A DNA stretch of 64,000 nucleotides from positions 7,493,501 through 7,557,500 of the forward strand of contig NZ_CP146101.1 in assembly GCF_037023745.1 (NCBI RefSeq). Reading direction: 5' to 3'. Positions 44,541-54,080 of this stretch are shown here, piece after piece. The notes beneath the pieces are model-generated. The model ran no database searches, was not told where the DNA came from, and saw only the letters and a list, made by a program, of their open reading frames with translations. The DNA is from Streptomyces sp. SCSIO 30461 (GTDB lineage: Bacteria; Actinomycetota; Actinomycetes; Streptomycetales; Streptomycetaceae). Position 1 is the first letter of the stretch; each line of letters begins with the position of its first letter. A program made the translations under genes and the position numbers.

Positions 44541-45539
44541 TCAGTCGCGGTCGAGCTTCTGTGCGACCTCCGTCGCCCAGTACGTCAGGATCATCTGCGC
44601 ACCCGCCCGCCTGATCCCCGTCAGGGCCTCCAGGATCGCCTTGTCGCGGTCGATCCAGCCCTTCTCGGCCGCCGCCTCGACCATGGCGTACTCACCGGAG
44701 ATCTGGTACGCGGCCACCGGCACGTCCACCGCGTCCGCCACCCGTGCCAGCACATCCAGATACGGCCCCGCGGGCTTGACCATCACCATGTCGGCGCCCT
44801 CCTCAAGGTCGAGGGCCAGCTCGCGCAGGGACTCGCGCAGATTCGCCGGGTCCTGCTGGTAGGTCTTGCGGTCGCCCGTCAGGGAGGACCCGACGGCCTC
44901 GCGGAACGGCCCGTAGAAGGCCGAGGAGTACTTGACGGTGTAGGCGAGGATCGAGACGTCCTCCTTGCCGATGGTGTCCAGGGCATCCCGGACTACACCG
45001 ACCTGACCGTCCATCATCCCGCTGGGGCCCACCACGTGGACGCCTGCATCCGCCTGGACCTGCGCCATCTCGGCATACCGCTCCAGTGTGGCGTCGTTGT
45101 CCACCCGGCCATCGGCGTCCAGCACACCGCAGTGGCCGTGGTCGGTGTACTCGTCCAGACACAGGTCCGACATGATCACGAGCTCGTCGCCGACCTCGTC
45201 CTTCACGGCTCGGATGGCGGTCTGGAGGATGCCGTCCGGGTCGGTGCCCGCGGTCCCCGCCGCGTCCTTCTTGGCGTCCTCAGGCACACCGAACAGCATG
45301 ATCCCGGAGACACCGGCTTCCCGAGCCTCGACGGCGGCCTTACGCAGCGTGTCCAGCGAGTGCTGGACCACTCCGGGCATCGCAGCGATGGGCACCGGCG
45401 CGCTCACCCCCTCCCGGACGAACGCGGGAAGGATGAGGTCCGCCGGATGGAGCCGGGTCTCGGCGACCATGCGGCGCATCGCGGGGCTGGTACGCAGCCG
45501 TCGCGGCCGCGCGCCGGGAAAGGATCCGTACACAGTCAT
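44541..45539 (-). CDS. hemB: porphobilinogen synthase (delta-aminolevulinate dehydratase)
   Basis: A 332-residue enzyme that condenses two 5-aminolevulinates to porphobilinogen. Metal-site region [15 protein letters not shown], first Schiff-base Lys region [14 protein letters not shown] and catalytic Lys in [12 protein letters not shown] are all present. Full length from ATG 45539 ([16 protein letters not shown]). It is separated from the rex-hemACD operon by 213 bp and probably has its own promoter, though direction and function link them. Confidence 0.95.
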   Translation of the reverse strand: MTVYGSFPGARPRRLRTSPAMRRMVAETRLHPADLILPAFVREGVSAPVPIAAMPGVVQHSLDTLRKAAVEAREAGVSGIMLFGVPEDAKKDAAGTAGTDPDGILQTAIRAVKDEVGDELVIMSDLCLDEYTDHGHCGVLDADGRVDNDATLERYAEMAQVQADAGVHVVGPSGMMDGQVGVVRDALDTIGKEDVSILAYTVKYSSAFYGPFREAVGSSLTGDRKTYQQDPANLRESLRELALDLEEGADMVMVKPAGPYLDVLARVADAVDVPVAAYQISGEYAMVEAAAEKGWIDRDKAILEALTGIRRAGAQMILTYWATEVAQKLDRD

Positions 45540-45752
45540 ACGGCCCACGTTACGCCCGTCCTGTGCGCGCACTTACCGACAGTGCGCCGGTGCACCCGCG
45601 GCCCCACCGCCTTCACGACGCCACGGACGACGACGCGCACGAGTGCCCATACGCACGGACACATGCGCGGACGTGCACAAGGACCCACACGGCGCCGTAT
45701 ATGACGAAGAGGCCACGGGGGCATGCCCGTGGCCCCTCACACGCCACTCAGC

Positions 45753-47420
45753 TCACGTCGTACGCCGCCGCCGCGCACCCGGCCGCCGCTCGCTCGGCCG
45801 GGTCACCGGGTCGCCCGCCTCGAGAGCGGCCTCCCGGCGCTGTGCGCCGAACTGCGCCAGCGCCTCAGCCAGCTTGTGCACCGAAGGCTCGGGCGACAGC
45901 ACGTCCACCCGCAGCCCGTGCTCCTCCGCGGTCTTGGCGGTTGCGGGGCCGATACAGGCGATCACGGTGACGTTGTGCGGCTTCCCGGCGATGCCCACCA
46001 GGTTGCGCACCGTCGACGACGACGTGAAGAGCACGGCGTCGAAACCGCCGCCCTTGATCGCCTCACGGGTGTCCGCCGGTGGCGGCGAAGCCCGCACCGT
46101 GCGGTAGGCCGTGACGTCGTCGACCTCCCACCCGAGCTCGATCAGACCGGCGACCAGGGTCTCCGTGGCGATGTCGGCCCGCGGCAGGAACACCCGGTCG
46201 ATCGGGTCGAAGACCGGGTCGTACGGCGGCCAGTCCTCCAGCAGTCCGGCCGCCGACTGCTCACCGCTGGGCACCAGGTCCGGCTTGACGCCGAAGTCGA
46301 TCAGCGCGTGCGCGGTCTGCTCGCCCACCGCGGCGACCTTGATCCCCGCGAAGGCGCGGGCGTCGAGCCCGTACTCCTCGAACTTCTCGCGCACCGCCTT
46401 GACCGCGTTGACGCTGGTGAAGGCGATCCACTCATAGCGACCGGTCACCAGGCCCTTGACCGCTCGCTCCATCTGCTGGGGCGTGCGCGGCGGCTCGACG
46501 GCGATCGTCGGCACCTCGTGCGGCACAGCGCCGTATGAGCGCAGCTGGTCGGAAAGCGAGGCCGCCTGCTCCTTGGTCCGCGGTACGAGCACCCGCCAGC
46601 CGAACAGCGGCTTGGACTCGAACCACGCGAGCTGCTCACGCCGGGCCGGGGCACTGCGCTCGCCGACCACGGCTATGACCGGCCGGTGCCCCTCGGGCGA
46701 CGGGAGCACCTTCCCCTGCTTGAACACCTGGGCGATGGTCCCGAGCGTCGCCGTCCACGTCCGCTGCCGCGTGGTCGTACCGGCCACGGTCACCGTCAGC
46801 GGGGTGTCGGGCTTGCGCCCGGCCGCGACCAGCTCGCCTGCCGCGGCGGCCACCGCGTCCAGCGAGGTGGACACCACGACGGTGCCGTCCGAGGCGCCGA
46901 CCTCGGTCCAGCAGCGCTCGTCGGCCGTTCGCGCGTCGATGAAGCGCACATCGGTGCCCTGGCCGTCGCGCAGTGGCACACCCGCATAGGCGGGCACACC
47001 CACGGCGGTGGCGACACCGGGGACGACCTCGAACGGGATGCCCGCGGCTGCGCAGGCGAGCATCTCCTGGCCTGCGTTTCCGTCGAGCCCGGGGTCACCG
47101 CCCACCGCACGCACGACCCGCTTGCCGCCCCGTGCGGCCTCCATGACAAGATTGGCCGCATCCCTCAACACAGGGACATCAGCGGTTGTTGACGCCTCGT
47201 CAAGAACCGTCAGCTCCGGCGTGCTCACGCCTGCCCGCGCATGGCCGCGAACGACCTCCAGGACATCGGGCTCGGCGATCAGTACGTCCGCGCCCGCCAG
47301 CGCCTCGACGGCGCGCAGCGTCAGCAGCCCCGGATCGCCGGGACCGGCGCCGAGGAAGGTGACATGGCCCCGTGCGGAGAACGCCGAAAAGGCGGATGTG
47401 GCAGTAGTGGTGGGGCTCAA
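45753..47420 (-). CDS. hemD: bifunctional uroporphyrinogen-III methyltransferase/synthase
   Basis: A 555-residue fusion. Residues 15-260 are a SAM-dependent tetrapyrrole methylase (HVTFLGAGPGDPGLLTLRA, AVGGDPGLDG, VVPGVATAVGVPAYAG). Residues 275-530 are uroporphyrinogen-III synthase (VLVPRTKEQAASLSDQL, EWIAFTSVNAVKAV, FTSSSTVRNLVG). It closes uroporphyrinogen III and can lead to precorrin-2 for siroheme or cobalamin. The TTG start overlaps the hemC stop by 4 bp. Such fusions are usual in actinobacteria. Confidence 0.94.
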   Translation of the reverse strand: MSPTTTATSAFSAFSARGHVTFLGAGPGDPGLLTLRAVEALAGADVLIAEPDVLEVVRGHARAGVSTPELTVLDEASTTADVPVLRDAANLVMEAARGGKRVVRAVGGDPGLDGNAGQEMLACAAAGIPFEVVPGVATAVGVPAYAGVPLRDGQGTDVRFIDARTADERCWTEVGASDGTVVVSTSLDAVAAAAGELVAAGRKPDTPLTVTVAGTTTRQRTWTATLGTIAQVFKQGKVLPSPEGHRPVIAVVGERSAPARREQLAWFESKPLFGWRVLVPRTKEQAASLSDQLRSYGAVPHEVPTIAVEPPRTPQQMERAVKGLVTGRYEWIAFTSVNAVKAVREKFEEYGLDARAFAGIKVAAVGEQTAHALIDFGVKPDLVPSGEQSAAGLLEDWPPYDPVFDPIDRVFLPRADIATETLVAGLIELGWEVDDVTAYRTVRASPPPADTREAIKGGGFDAVLFTSSSTVRNLVGIAGKPHNVTVIACIGPATAKTAEEHGLRVDVLSPEPSVHKLAEALAQFGAQRREAALEAGDPVTRPSERRPGARRRRTT

Positions 47421-48394
47421 AGTGCTCGCTCCCCCATAAGACCGGCCGCACCCTTGGCAAGCATCTCGTCCGCGAGTTCGCGGCCGATGGCCACGGCTGC
47501 GTCATGCGACATGGGTACGGGACCGGTGGTGGACAGCTGCACCAGCGTCGAGCCGTCGGTGGTACCGACGACTCCGCGCAGGCGCAGTTCATGAACATCC
47601 TGTGCGTCGGCCGACAGGTCGGCGAGTGCACCCACAGGTGCGCTGCAACCGGCCTCCAGGGCGGCGAGCAGGGAACGCTCGGCGGTCACGGCGACCCGGG
47701 TGTCCGGGTCGTCGAGTCCGCCCAGCGCGGCGGCCAGGTCGGTGTTGCCCGAAAGGCATTCGACCGCCAGAGCGCCCTGGCCGGGGGCGGGCAGCACGGC
47801 GTCGACCGACAGGAAGTCGGTCACCTCGCTGATCCTGCCGATACGGTTCAGCCCGGCCGCGGCAAGCACCACGGCGTCCAGCTCCCCGTTCCGCACGTAT
47901 CCGATGCGGGTGTCGATGTTCCCCCGGATCGGCACGGTCTCGATCTCCAGCCCGAGCGCCCGTGCGTGAGCGTGCAGCTGGGCCGTCCGCCGCGGCGAGC
48001 CGGTGCCGATCCTGGCGCCGTTCGGCAGCCGGTCGAAGGTCAGCCCGTCGCGTGCGATCAGCACATCCCGCGGGTCCTCGCGGAGCGGGATCGCCGCCAG
48101 CGTCAGCTCGTCGGGCTGCGCGGTCGGCAGGTCCTTCAGCGAGTGCACCGCGAAGTCCACCTCGCCGGCGAGCAGCGCGTCCCGCAGCGCGGTGACGAAC
48201 ACGCCGGTGCCACCGATCTGCGCGAGGTGCTCACGGGACGTGTCGCCGTACGTGGTGATCTCGACGAGCTCGACGGGTCGGCCGGTCAGCCGGGTCACCG
48301 CCTCCGCCACATGCCCGGACTGAGCCATGGCGAGCTTGCTGCGCCTGGTCCCCAGCCTCAGAGCCTTGCCGGCCCTCTCGGCCTTCTCGGTCAT
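47417..48394 (-). CDS. hemC: hydroxymethylbilane synthase (porphobilinogen deaminase)
   Basis: A 325-residue enzyme that polymerises four porphobilinogens. Motifs: LRLGTRRSKLAMAQ, VHSLKDLPT, GTGSPRRTAQL, LPAPGQGALAVE and the dipyrromethane cofactor Cys in EAGCSAPVGALA. Its ATG overlaps the hemA stop by 4 bp, and its stop overlaps the hemD start, so it is the middle of a tightly coupled heme operon. Confidence 0.96.
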   Translation of the reverse strand: MTEKAERAGKALRLGTRRSKLAMAQSGHVAEAVTRLTGRPVELVEITTYGDTSREHLAQIGGTGVFVTALRDALLAGEVDFAVHSLKDLPTAQPDELTLAAIPLREDPRDVLIARDGLTFDRLPNGARIGTGSPRRTAQLHAHARALGLEIETVPIRGNIDTRIGYVRNGELDAVVLAAAGLNRIGRISEVTDFLSVDAVLPAPGQGALAVECLSGNTDLAAALGGLDDPDTRVAVTAERSLLAALEAGCSAPVGALADLSADAQDVHELRLRGVVGTTDGSTLVQLSTTGPVPMSHDAAVAIGRELADEMLAKGAAGLMGERAL

Positions 48395-49761
48395 ACTCGC
48401 CCTCGGTTCTTGACGTCGGCGTCGTTCAGGTCGGCCCGGCTGACGGCGGCGACCGTCTCCGGGTCGAGGTCGAAGAGTGTGCGCAGCGCGTCCGCGTACC
48501 CGGCGCCGCCGGGCTCGGCCGCGAGCTGCTTGATCCGTACGGTGGGTGCGTGCAGCAGTTTGTCGACCACGCGGCGCACGGTCTGGGCGACCTCGGCACG
48601 CTGCCGCTCGTCCAGGTCGGGGAGCCTGCCATCGAGGCGGGCGACCTCACCGGCGACCACGTCGGCGGCCATGGCACGCAGCGCGACCACGGTCGGGGTG
48701 ATGTGCGCGGCGCGCTGGGCCGCGCCGAACGCGGCCACCTCGTCGGCGACGATGGTCCGCACCTGGTCCACATCGGCGGCCATCGGAGCGTCCGCCGAGG
48801 CTTCGGCGAGCGACTCGATGTCCACCAGCCGGACCCCGCCGATGCGGTGTACGGCAGCGTCGATGTCACGGGGCATGGCGAGGTCGAGCAGCGCGAGCGG
48901 TGCCCCGTCGCCGTGTGCCTCGCGGTTCTTCAGCGCGGCCTCGACCGCTTCCACACCCAGCACCAGGCCGGTCGCACCGGTGCAGGAGACCACGATGTCG
49001 GCACGTGTCAGCTCGTCACCGGCCGCCGCCATGTCGGCGGTGCCGGCGCGCACGCCCGTACCGCCCGGCTCGGTCAGGATCCGGACCAGCCGCTCGGCAC
49101 GCTCACGGGTCCGGTTGGCGACGACCACCTCGGCCACTCCGGCGCGTGCGAGAGTGGCGGCGGCCAGCGAGGACATCGACCCCGCACCGATGACCAGGGC
49201 GCGCTTGCCCCGCGCCCAGGCGTGCACATCGGCACCCTGGGCGAGCTGTTCGAGCCCGAAGGTGACGAGGGACTGCCCGGCCCGGTCGATCCCGGTCTCG
49301 CTGTGGGCCCGCTTGCCGACCCGCAGCGACTGCTGGAAGAGGTCGTTCAGCAGTCGGCCCGCTGTGTGCAGGTCCTGGCCGAGTGCGAGGGCGTCCTTGA
49401 TCTGGCCGAGGATCTGGCCCTCACCGATGACCATGGAGTCGAGTCCGCAGGCCACCGAGAAGAGGTGGTGGACGGCGCGGTCCTCGTAGTGCACGTACAG
49501 ATAAGGGGTCAGCTCTTCCAGGCCGACGCCGCTGTGCCGGGCGAGCAGCGTGGACAGCTCGGCGACCCCTGCGTGGAACTTGTCGACATCGGCGTACAGC
49601 TCGATGCGGTTGCAGGTGGCGAGCACGGACGCCTCGACGGCGGGCTCCGCGGCGAGGGTGTCGTGGAGCAGCTTGACCTGCGTGTCCGGGGACAGTGAGG
49701 CACGCTCCAGCACGCTGACCGGGGCGCTGCGGTGACTGAGTCCGACGACCAGGAGACTCAT
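48391..49761 (-). CDS. hemA: glutamyl-tRNA reductase
   Basis: A 456-residue NADPH enzyme that makes glutamate-1-semialdehyde from glutamyl-tRNA, the first committed step of the C5 pathway. Motifs: GLSHRSAPV, catalytic Cys in LATCNRIELYAD, GEGQILGQIKDA and NADP-binding VIGAGSMSSLAA. ATG 49761 overlaps the rex stop by 4 bp. Expression should therefore follow Rex control. Confidence 0.96.
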   Translation of the reverse strand: MSLLVVGLSHRSAPVSVLERASLSPDTQVKLLHDTLAAEPAVEASVLATCNRIELYADVDKFHAGVAELSTLLARHSGVGLEELTPYLYVHYEDRAVHHLFSVACGLDSMVIGEGQILGQIKDALALGQDLHTAGRLLNDLFQQSLRVGKRAHSETGIDRAGQSLVTFGLEQLAQGADVHAWARGKRALVIGAGSMSSLAAATLARAGVAEVVVANRTRERAERLVRILTEPGGTGVRAGTADMAAAGDELTRADIVVSCTGATGLVLGVEAVEAALKNREAHGDGAPLALLDLAMPRDIDAAVHRIGGVRLVDIESLAEASADAPMAADVDQVRTIVADEVAAFGAAQRAAHITPTVVALRAMAADVVAGEVARLDGRLPDLDERQRAEVAQTVRRVVDKLLHAPTVRIKQLAAEPGGAGYADALRTLFDLDPETVAAVSRADLNDADVKNRGRV

Positions 49762-50636
49762 GCCGGCATCACGGCGGGAACATCCCCGTCGGGTCCTTTC
49801 CGGCCGGATCCGGTGGTGGTTGCCGTGCCCGAGCCGGTTCCGGCATCGGTGCTCGGCCCGGCGCCCGCCGCGGCCCCGGCACCTGCGGCGTCCTCGGGGT
49901 TCCCGGGGTTCGCATGACCCCCGGCGGGCGCGGCCACCGGCGGTACGGCGGCGGGCGCCTCGCCGTCCGTGTCCTCGCCGGCCTTGCGCTGCTCGTGGAA
50001 CGCGAGGATCTGGAGTTCGATCGACAGATCGACCTTGCGTACGTCGACCCCGTCCGGCACCGAGAGCACGGTGGGCGCGAAATTGAGGATGGAGGTGACA
50101 CCCGCGGCGACCAACCGGTCGCACACCTGCTGGGCGGCCCCCGCGGGCGTCGCGATGACCCCGATGGAGACGCCGTTCTCCGAGATGATCTTCTCCAGCT
50201 CGTCCGTGTGCTGGACCGGGATCCCGGCGACAGGCTTCCCGGCCATCGCCGGATCCGCGTCGATCAGCGCGGCCACCCGGAAGCCCCTGGAGGCGAAGCC
50301 GCCGTAGTTGGCGAGGGCGGCGCCGAGGTTGCCGATCCCGACGATCACGACCGGCCAGTCCTGAGTCAGGCCGAGCTCGCGGGAGATCTGGTAGACGAGG
50401 TACTCGACGTCGTAGCCGACACCGCGGGTCCCGTACGAGCCGAGGTAGGAGAAGTCCTTCCGCAGCTTCGCGGAGTTCACCCCGGCGGCCGCGGCCAGTT
50501 CCTCCGATGAGACCGTGGGCACGGAGCGCTCCGACAGCGCGGTCAGCGCGCGCAGGTACAGCGGAAGCCGGGCGACGGTGGCCTCGGGAATTCCTCGGCT
50601 ACGAGTCGCCGGTCGGTGAGTTCGGCCAGTTGCCAC
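49758..50636 (-). CDS. rex: redox-sensing transcriptional repressor Rex
   Basis: A 292-residue repressor that senses the NADH/NAD+ ratio. The GTG start at 50636 has AGGAG upstream and gives ATGRTHRPATRSRGIPEATV, the known Streptomyces start. Winged helix: SSEELAAAAGVNSAKLRKDFSYLG. Rossmann domain: VVIVGIGNLGAALANY. The C-terminus is extended and ends GPDGDVPAVMPA. Rex represses respiratory genes and its own rex-hemACD operon when NADH is low; a matching operator lies at 50713-50730. Confidence 0.96.
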   Translation of the reverse strand: MATGRTHRPATRSRGIPEATVARLPLYLRALTALSERSVPTVSSEELAAAAGVNSAKLRKDFSYLGSYGTRGVGYDVEYLVYQISRELGLTQDWPVVIVGIGNLGAALANYGGFASRGFRVAALIDADPAMAGKPVAGIPVQHTDELEKIISENGVSIGVIATPAGAAQQVCDRLVAAGVTSILNFAPTVLSVPDGVDVRKVDLSIELQILAFHEQRKAGEDTDGEAPAAVPPVAAPAGGHANPGNPEDAAGAGAAAGAGPSTDAGTGSGTATTTGSGRKGPDGDVPAVMPA

Positions 50637-50712
50637 GGTGCTCCTGCGGGATGAGCGAGGCTGTAGGCGGCCGTACGTCCCAGGACCGCCCCGTCGAATG
50701 CAGGCTATGTCT

Positions 50713-50730
50713 TTGTGAACGCGTGCACAA
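50713..50730. promoter_or_regulatory. Rex operator (ROP)
   Basis: TTGTGAACGCGTGCACAA, an inverted repeat that differs from the Rex consensus TGTGAACGCGTTCACA at one position. It is 77 bp upstream of the rex start codon and points to autoregulation of rex-hemA-hemC-hemD. Confidence 0.85.
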
Positions 50731-50910
50731 AGATGGTGTCCGCTTTGTCCGACCAAAGTGACCGGGGTCACGCGGACTGAAAGCGGGATTCCGGAACCAC
50801 TCGCCGCTCCCGGCCGTGGAATTCCCGATGGGGGCATCGCGCTCCACACTCCTTGCACCCACGCCCACGAGACACCGGCAAAACGCCCACGATGGTAACC
50901 CCCTTTCGGG

Positions 50911-51195
50911 TCACGCCCCCAGCTCACGGCGGAGCCGGTCCGGGTCCACCCGCCAGAAGGTGTGCTGCTCACCGTCCACGAGTACGACCGGGATCTGCTC
51001 CCAGTACGCCCGGTGCAGCTCCGCGTCACGCGTGATGTCCTTCTCCTCCCACGCGGCCCCCGTCTCCGCGCAGACCCGCTCGACCACCGCCCTGGCGTCG
51101 TCGCAGAGATGGCACCCGGGCTTTCCGATCAGGGTCACGACCCGTTCGGCGGGGTTCTTCTTCGCTTGTCTCGCGCGCCGCAGCAGAGGACTCAT
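50911..51195 (-). CDS. glutaredoxin family protein
   Basis: A 94-residue thioredoxin-fold protein of the DUF836/glutaredoxin-like type, with the redox pair in GKPGCHLCDDARA and the cis-Pro in EQIPVVLVDG. It could reduce disulfides or bind thiol partners. ATG 51195 is used (MSPLLRRARQAKKNPAERV). It lies upstream of rex in the same direction and is divergent from the HAD gene. Confidence 0.88.
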   Translation of the reverse strand: MSPLLRRARQAKKNPAERVVTLIGKPGCHLCDDARAVVERVCAETGAAWEEKDITRDAELHRAYWEQIPVVLVDGEQHTFWRVDPDRLRRELGA

Positions 51196-51390
51196 GCCCC
51201 CATTCTCCGCCCCGGCCCTCTACTCGCGGTCGCACCGACTAGTTGGTGAACGTGCTTTCGGCCACACATACGAAGCGCCGCCGACACCGCTGACGCCGGT
51301 GATCGCGCTTAACGACCCGGCCACGCAGAGTTCACGCCTTCGCATCCCCGCGAGTCGGGAAGTGGCGGACGGACTGGCTATGCTCACGCC

Positions 51391-52344
51391 ATGGCCGGAC
51401 TGGGATGGCTCACCCCCCGCAGGCGCTCCGCCACCGCACGGAGCGTGCTGGCAGGCGAGGCCGCCGCCGAGGCTGCCCGCAAGACCTCGCAGCAGCTCGC
51501 AGCCGATGCCGAGACGGCGGTCGGCGAGGGTGAGGAGTCACAGCGGCGGGAGCCGGACTTCCCGGTCGTCGGAGACTCCCTGGCCGCCGCCTTCTTCGAC
51601 CTGGACAACACCGTCATGCAGGGCGCCGCGATCTTCCACTTCGGCCGGGGGCTGTACAAGCGGAAGTTCTTCCAGCGCCGCGAGCTGGCGAGGTTCGCCT
51701 GGCAGCAGGCGTGGTTCCGGGTCGCCGGAGTCGAGGACCCCGAGCACATGCAGGACGTGCGCGAGTCGGCGCTGTCCATCGTCAAAGGGCACCGGGTCTC
51801 GGAGCTGATGTCGATCGGCGAGGAGATCTACGACGAGTACATGGCGGACCGCATCTGGCCCGGCACGCGTGCGCTCGCCCAGGCGCACCTCGACGCCGGC
51901 CAGAAGGTGTGGCTGGTCACCGCGGCGCCCGTGGAGACCGCGACGATCATCGCCAGACGGCTCGGACTGACCGGCGCGCTCGGCACGGTCGCCGAGTCCG
52001 TCGACGGCGTCTACACCGGGAAGCTGGTGGGTGAGCCGCTGCACGGCCCCGCGAAGGCCGAGGCGGTGCGCGCGCTGGCCGCGGCCGAAGGCCTGGACCT
52101 CGGGCGCTGCGCGGCGTACAGCGACTCGCACAACGACATCCCGATGCTCTCGCTGGTCGGCCACCCGTACGCGATCAACCCTGACACCAAGCTGCGCAAG
52201 TACGCGCGGGAGCGCGACTGGCGGCTGCGGGACTACCGCACGGGCCGCAAGGCGGCGAAGGTCGGCATCCCGGCCGCCGCCGGTGTGGGCGCCCTGGCGG
52301 GCGGTACGGCGGCGGCGGTCGCGCTGCACCGACGGCGCCGCTGA
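51391..52344 (+). CDS. HAD-IB family hydrolase (SerB-like)
   Basis: A 317-residue haloacid dehalogenase-type phosphatase. Catalytic FFDLDNTVMQGA (about 67-78), LVTAAPVE and YSDSHNDIPML complete the three HAD motifs. Fused C-terminal hydrophobic segment (AAAGVGALAGGTAAAVAL) may anchor it to the membrane. The substrate is unknown; homologues resemble phosphoserine phosphatase. Conserved near rex/bldN in Streptomyces to my knowledge. Confidence 0.9.
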   Translation: MAGLGWLTPRRRSATARSVLAGEAAAEAARKTSQQLAADAETAVGEGEESQRREPDFPVVGDSLAAAFFDLDNTVMQGAAIFHFGRGLYKRKFFQRRELARFAWQQAWFRVAGVEDPEHMQDVRESALSIVKGHRVSELMSIGEEIYDEYMADRIWPGTRALAQAHLDAGQKVWLVTAAPVETATIIARRLGLTGALGTVAESVDGVYTGKLVGEPLHGPAKAEAVRALAAAEGLDLGRCAAYSDSHNDIPMLSLVGHPYAINPDTKLRKYARERDWRLRDYRTGRKAAKVGIPAAAGVGALAGGTAAAVALHRRRR

Positions 52345-52924
52345 CGCGCGGGGCGGCCACCCGCGCCCGGAGCCGCGCCACCCCCGGCCCGCGCCCTCAC
52401 ACCCGTCCCGCACCCATCACCTGCGCCCGCACGCACACGCGCCCGAACAATTCCGAACGAATTTACGCCGAGCTAAGCCACCCACTGCCCACTCGTGCCC
52501 GCAACCGCTTGGACGGTGGGCACATTCGCACGAATTCCCCGCTGGTTCATTCGTCCGGGTGCGTTCACCCCGTTCCCCGCGGACACCACGCCGACCGCGA
52601 CCACCCCGGAGCACACGTCACGCCGCATTCCGCCGTACACCCCCCGCACGCCCGTGGCCAGCGTCGTTGCGGGCACATGAACACAACGCGTGACGTACAA
52701 AAGCAGATCTCGAAGCATTTCGATCGGCAATCGATCACAAATTGCCGCTACATCCGTCGCTTTGTCGTAACAGAAGCGACGGAATCGATGATTTGAGCAA
52801 CTGGGTGTAGCGCTGCCTGTACGAAGCGTTATTCTCCTCAGACGCATTAAGGACCCCGCACGTCGCCATGACGAGTGAACGGTCCCGCACTGCACGTGAT
52901 GGAAGCTCTGCCTCTGGGAGTCCC
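52345..52924. other. long upstream region of bldN
   Basis: About 580 bp without a convincing gene, AT-richer toward bldN. It contains an inverted repeat CCGTCGCTT (52754-52762) with AAGCGACGG (52774-52782). Developmental regulators are likely to bind here. No small coding frame with a ribosome site is evident. Confidence 0.5.
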
Positions 52925-53764
52925 GTGTACCCACACGTCGGGGTTGACGCCTCGGGCCTGGCTACGCTGCGCGCAACGGTCGCCGACCACTTGCGCGGCT
53001 TCGTCCCCACCGCGTACGCCGTCCCCGCCTTCGCCACGCCGAGCCCAGCCGCCTTCGGCCCTGTCGGCCCCTGCTACGCCCTCACGGGTGGCATCGAGAA
53101 GGGGCCGGCACGCAGCGGCGTCGTCGACGGGCGCGGCTCCGGCGACGGACGGGAGCTCGCCCGCAGGGGCGGTCGCGGCAGTTCGGCCACCACCCGCCGC
53201 CCCAGCGCGGACAGCGACAGCGCGCGCATGATGGACCTGGTCGAGCGGGCCCAGGCAGGTGAGGCGGAGGCCTTCGGCCGGCTCTACGACCAGTACAGCG
53301 ACACCGTCTACCGCTACATCTACTACCGAGTCGGCGGCAAGGCGACGGCGGAGGATCTCACCAGCGAGACCTTCCTGCGCGCGCTCCGGCGCATCTCCAC
53401 CTTCACCTGGCAGGGCCGGGACTTCGGCGCCTGGCTGGTCACCATCGCTCGCAACCTGGTCGCCGACCACTTCAAGTCGAGCCGATTCCGACTGGAAGTG
53501 ACCACCGGGGAGATGCTCGACGCCAACGAGGTCGAGCGCAGCCCCGAGGACTCGGTGCTGGAGTCCCTCTCCAACGCCGCACTGCTCGAAGCGGTACGCA
53601 AGCTCAACCCCCAGCAGCAGGAGTGCGTCACCCTGCGCTTCCTCCAAGGCCTCTCGGTTGCCGAGACCGCGCGGGTGATGGGCAAGAACGAAGGTGCGAT
53701 CAAAACACTTCAGTACCGGGCCGTCCGCACCCTGGCCCGGCTGCTCCCCGACGATGCCCGCTGA
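52925..53764 (+). CDS. bldN: RNA polymerase sigma factor BldN
   Basis: A 279-residue ECF-type sigma factor needed for aerial hyphae. From GTG 52925 the protein begins YPHVGVDASGLATLRATV, the N-terminal pro-region (about 85-100 residues) that is removed in S. coelicolor. Region 2 (FGRLYDQYSDTVYRYIYYRVGG, ATAEDLTSETFLRALRRI) and region 4 (LNPQQQECVTLRFLQGLSVAETARVM) are intact. GGGAG is upstream; GTG/ATG starts 57 bp further up are alternatives. Its anti-sigma gene rsbN follows after 316 bp. Confidence 0.95.
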   Translation: MYPHVGVDASGLATLRATVADHLRGFVPTAYAVPAFATPSPAAFGPVGPCYALTGGIEKGPARSGVVDGRGSGDGRELARRGGRGSSATTRRPSADSDSARMMDLVERAQAGEAEAFGRLYDQYSDTVYRYIYYRVGGKATAEDLTSETFLRALRRISTFTWQGRDFGAWLVTIARNLVADHFKSSRFRLEVTTGEMLDANEVERSPEDSVLESLSNAALLEAVRKLNPQQQECVTLRFLQGLSVAETARVMGKNEGAIKTLQYRAVRTLARLLPDDAR

Positions 53765-53921
53765 TCTCCCGGTCATGGAGATCGCCCCCACCGCACCCTG
53801 CATCCCCGCCTCGCGCCCATTTCGTGTACCGCCCCCACGCACCAGCCCCCCACGCCGTCCCGTCCCTTCAACTCACCACCCGTGAGCGGCTGATGACGCA
53901 CTGGTCCGATCATCCTTCGCG

Positions 53922-53950
53922 CGTAACCCAACTGCCGAGCCGCTCGTTGT
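53922..53950 (+). promoter_or_regulatory. candidate BldN-dependent promoter of rsbN
   Basis: CGTAAC at 53922-53927 and CGTTGT at 53945-53950, 17 bp apart. From memory these fit the -35 and -10 described for sigma-BldN targets such as rsbN and chaplin genes. It is about 130 bp before the rsbN start. Confidence 0.6.
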
Positions 53951-54080
53951 GCGGAATGCAGACTCCCTGCGGTCACGTCACGCCCGCGGCCACTCACTCT
54001 TTCGTGTGGATGCGCTCAAGGTGTGCAACCTTCCGGACCCCCCGAGGAGTCGACCGTCATGATGAGAGGAGGTGCCGCCA

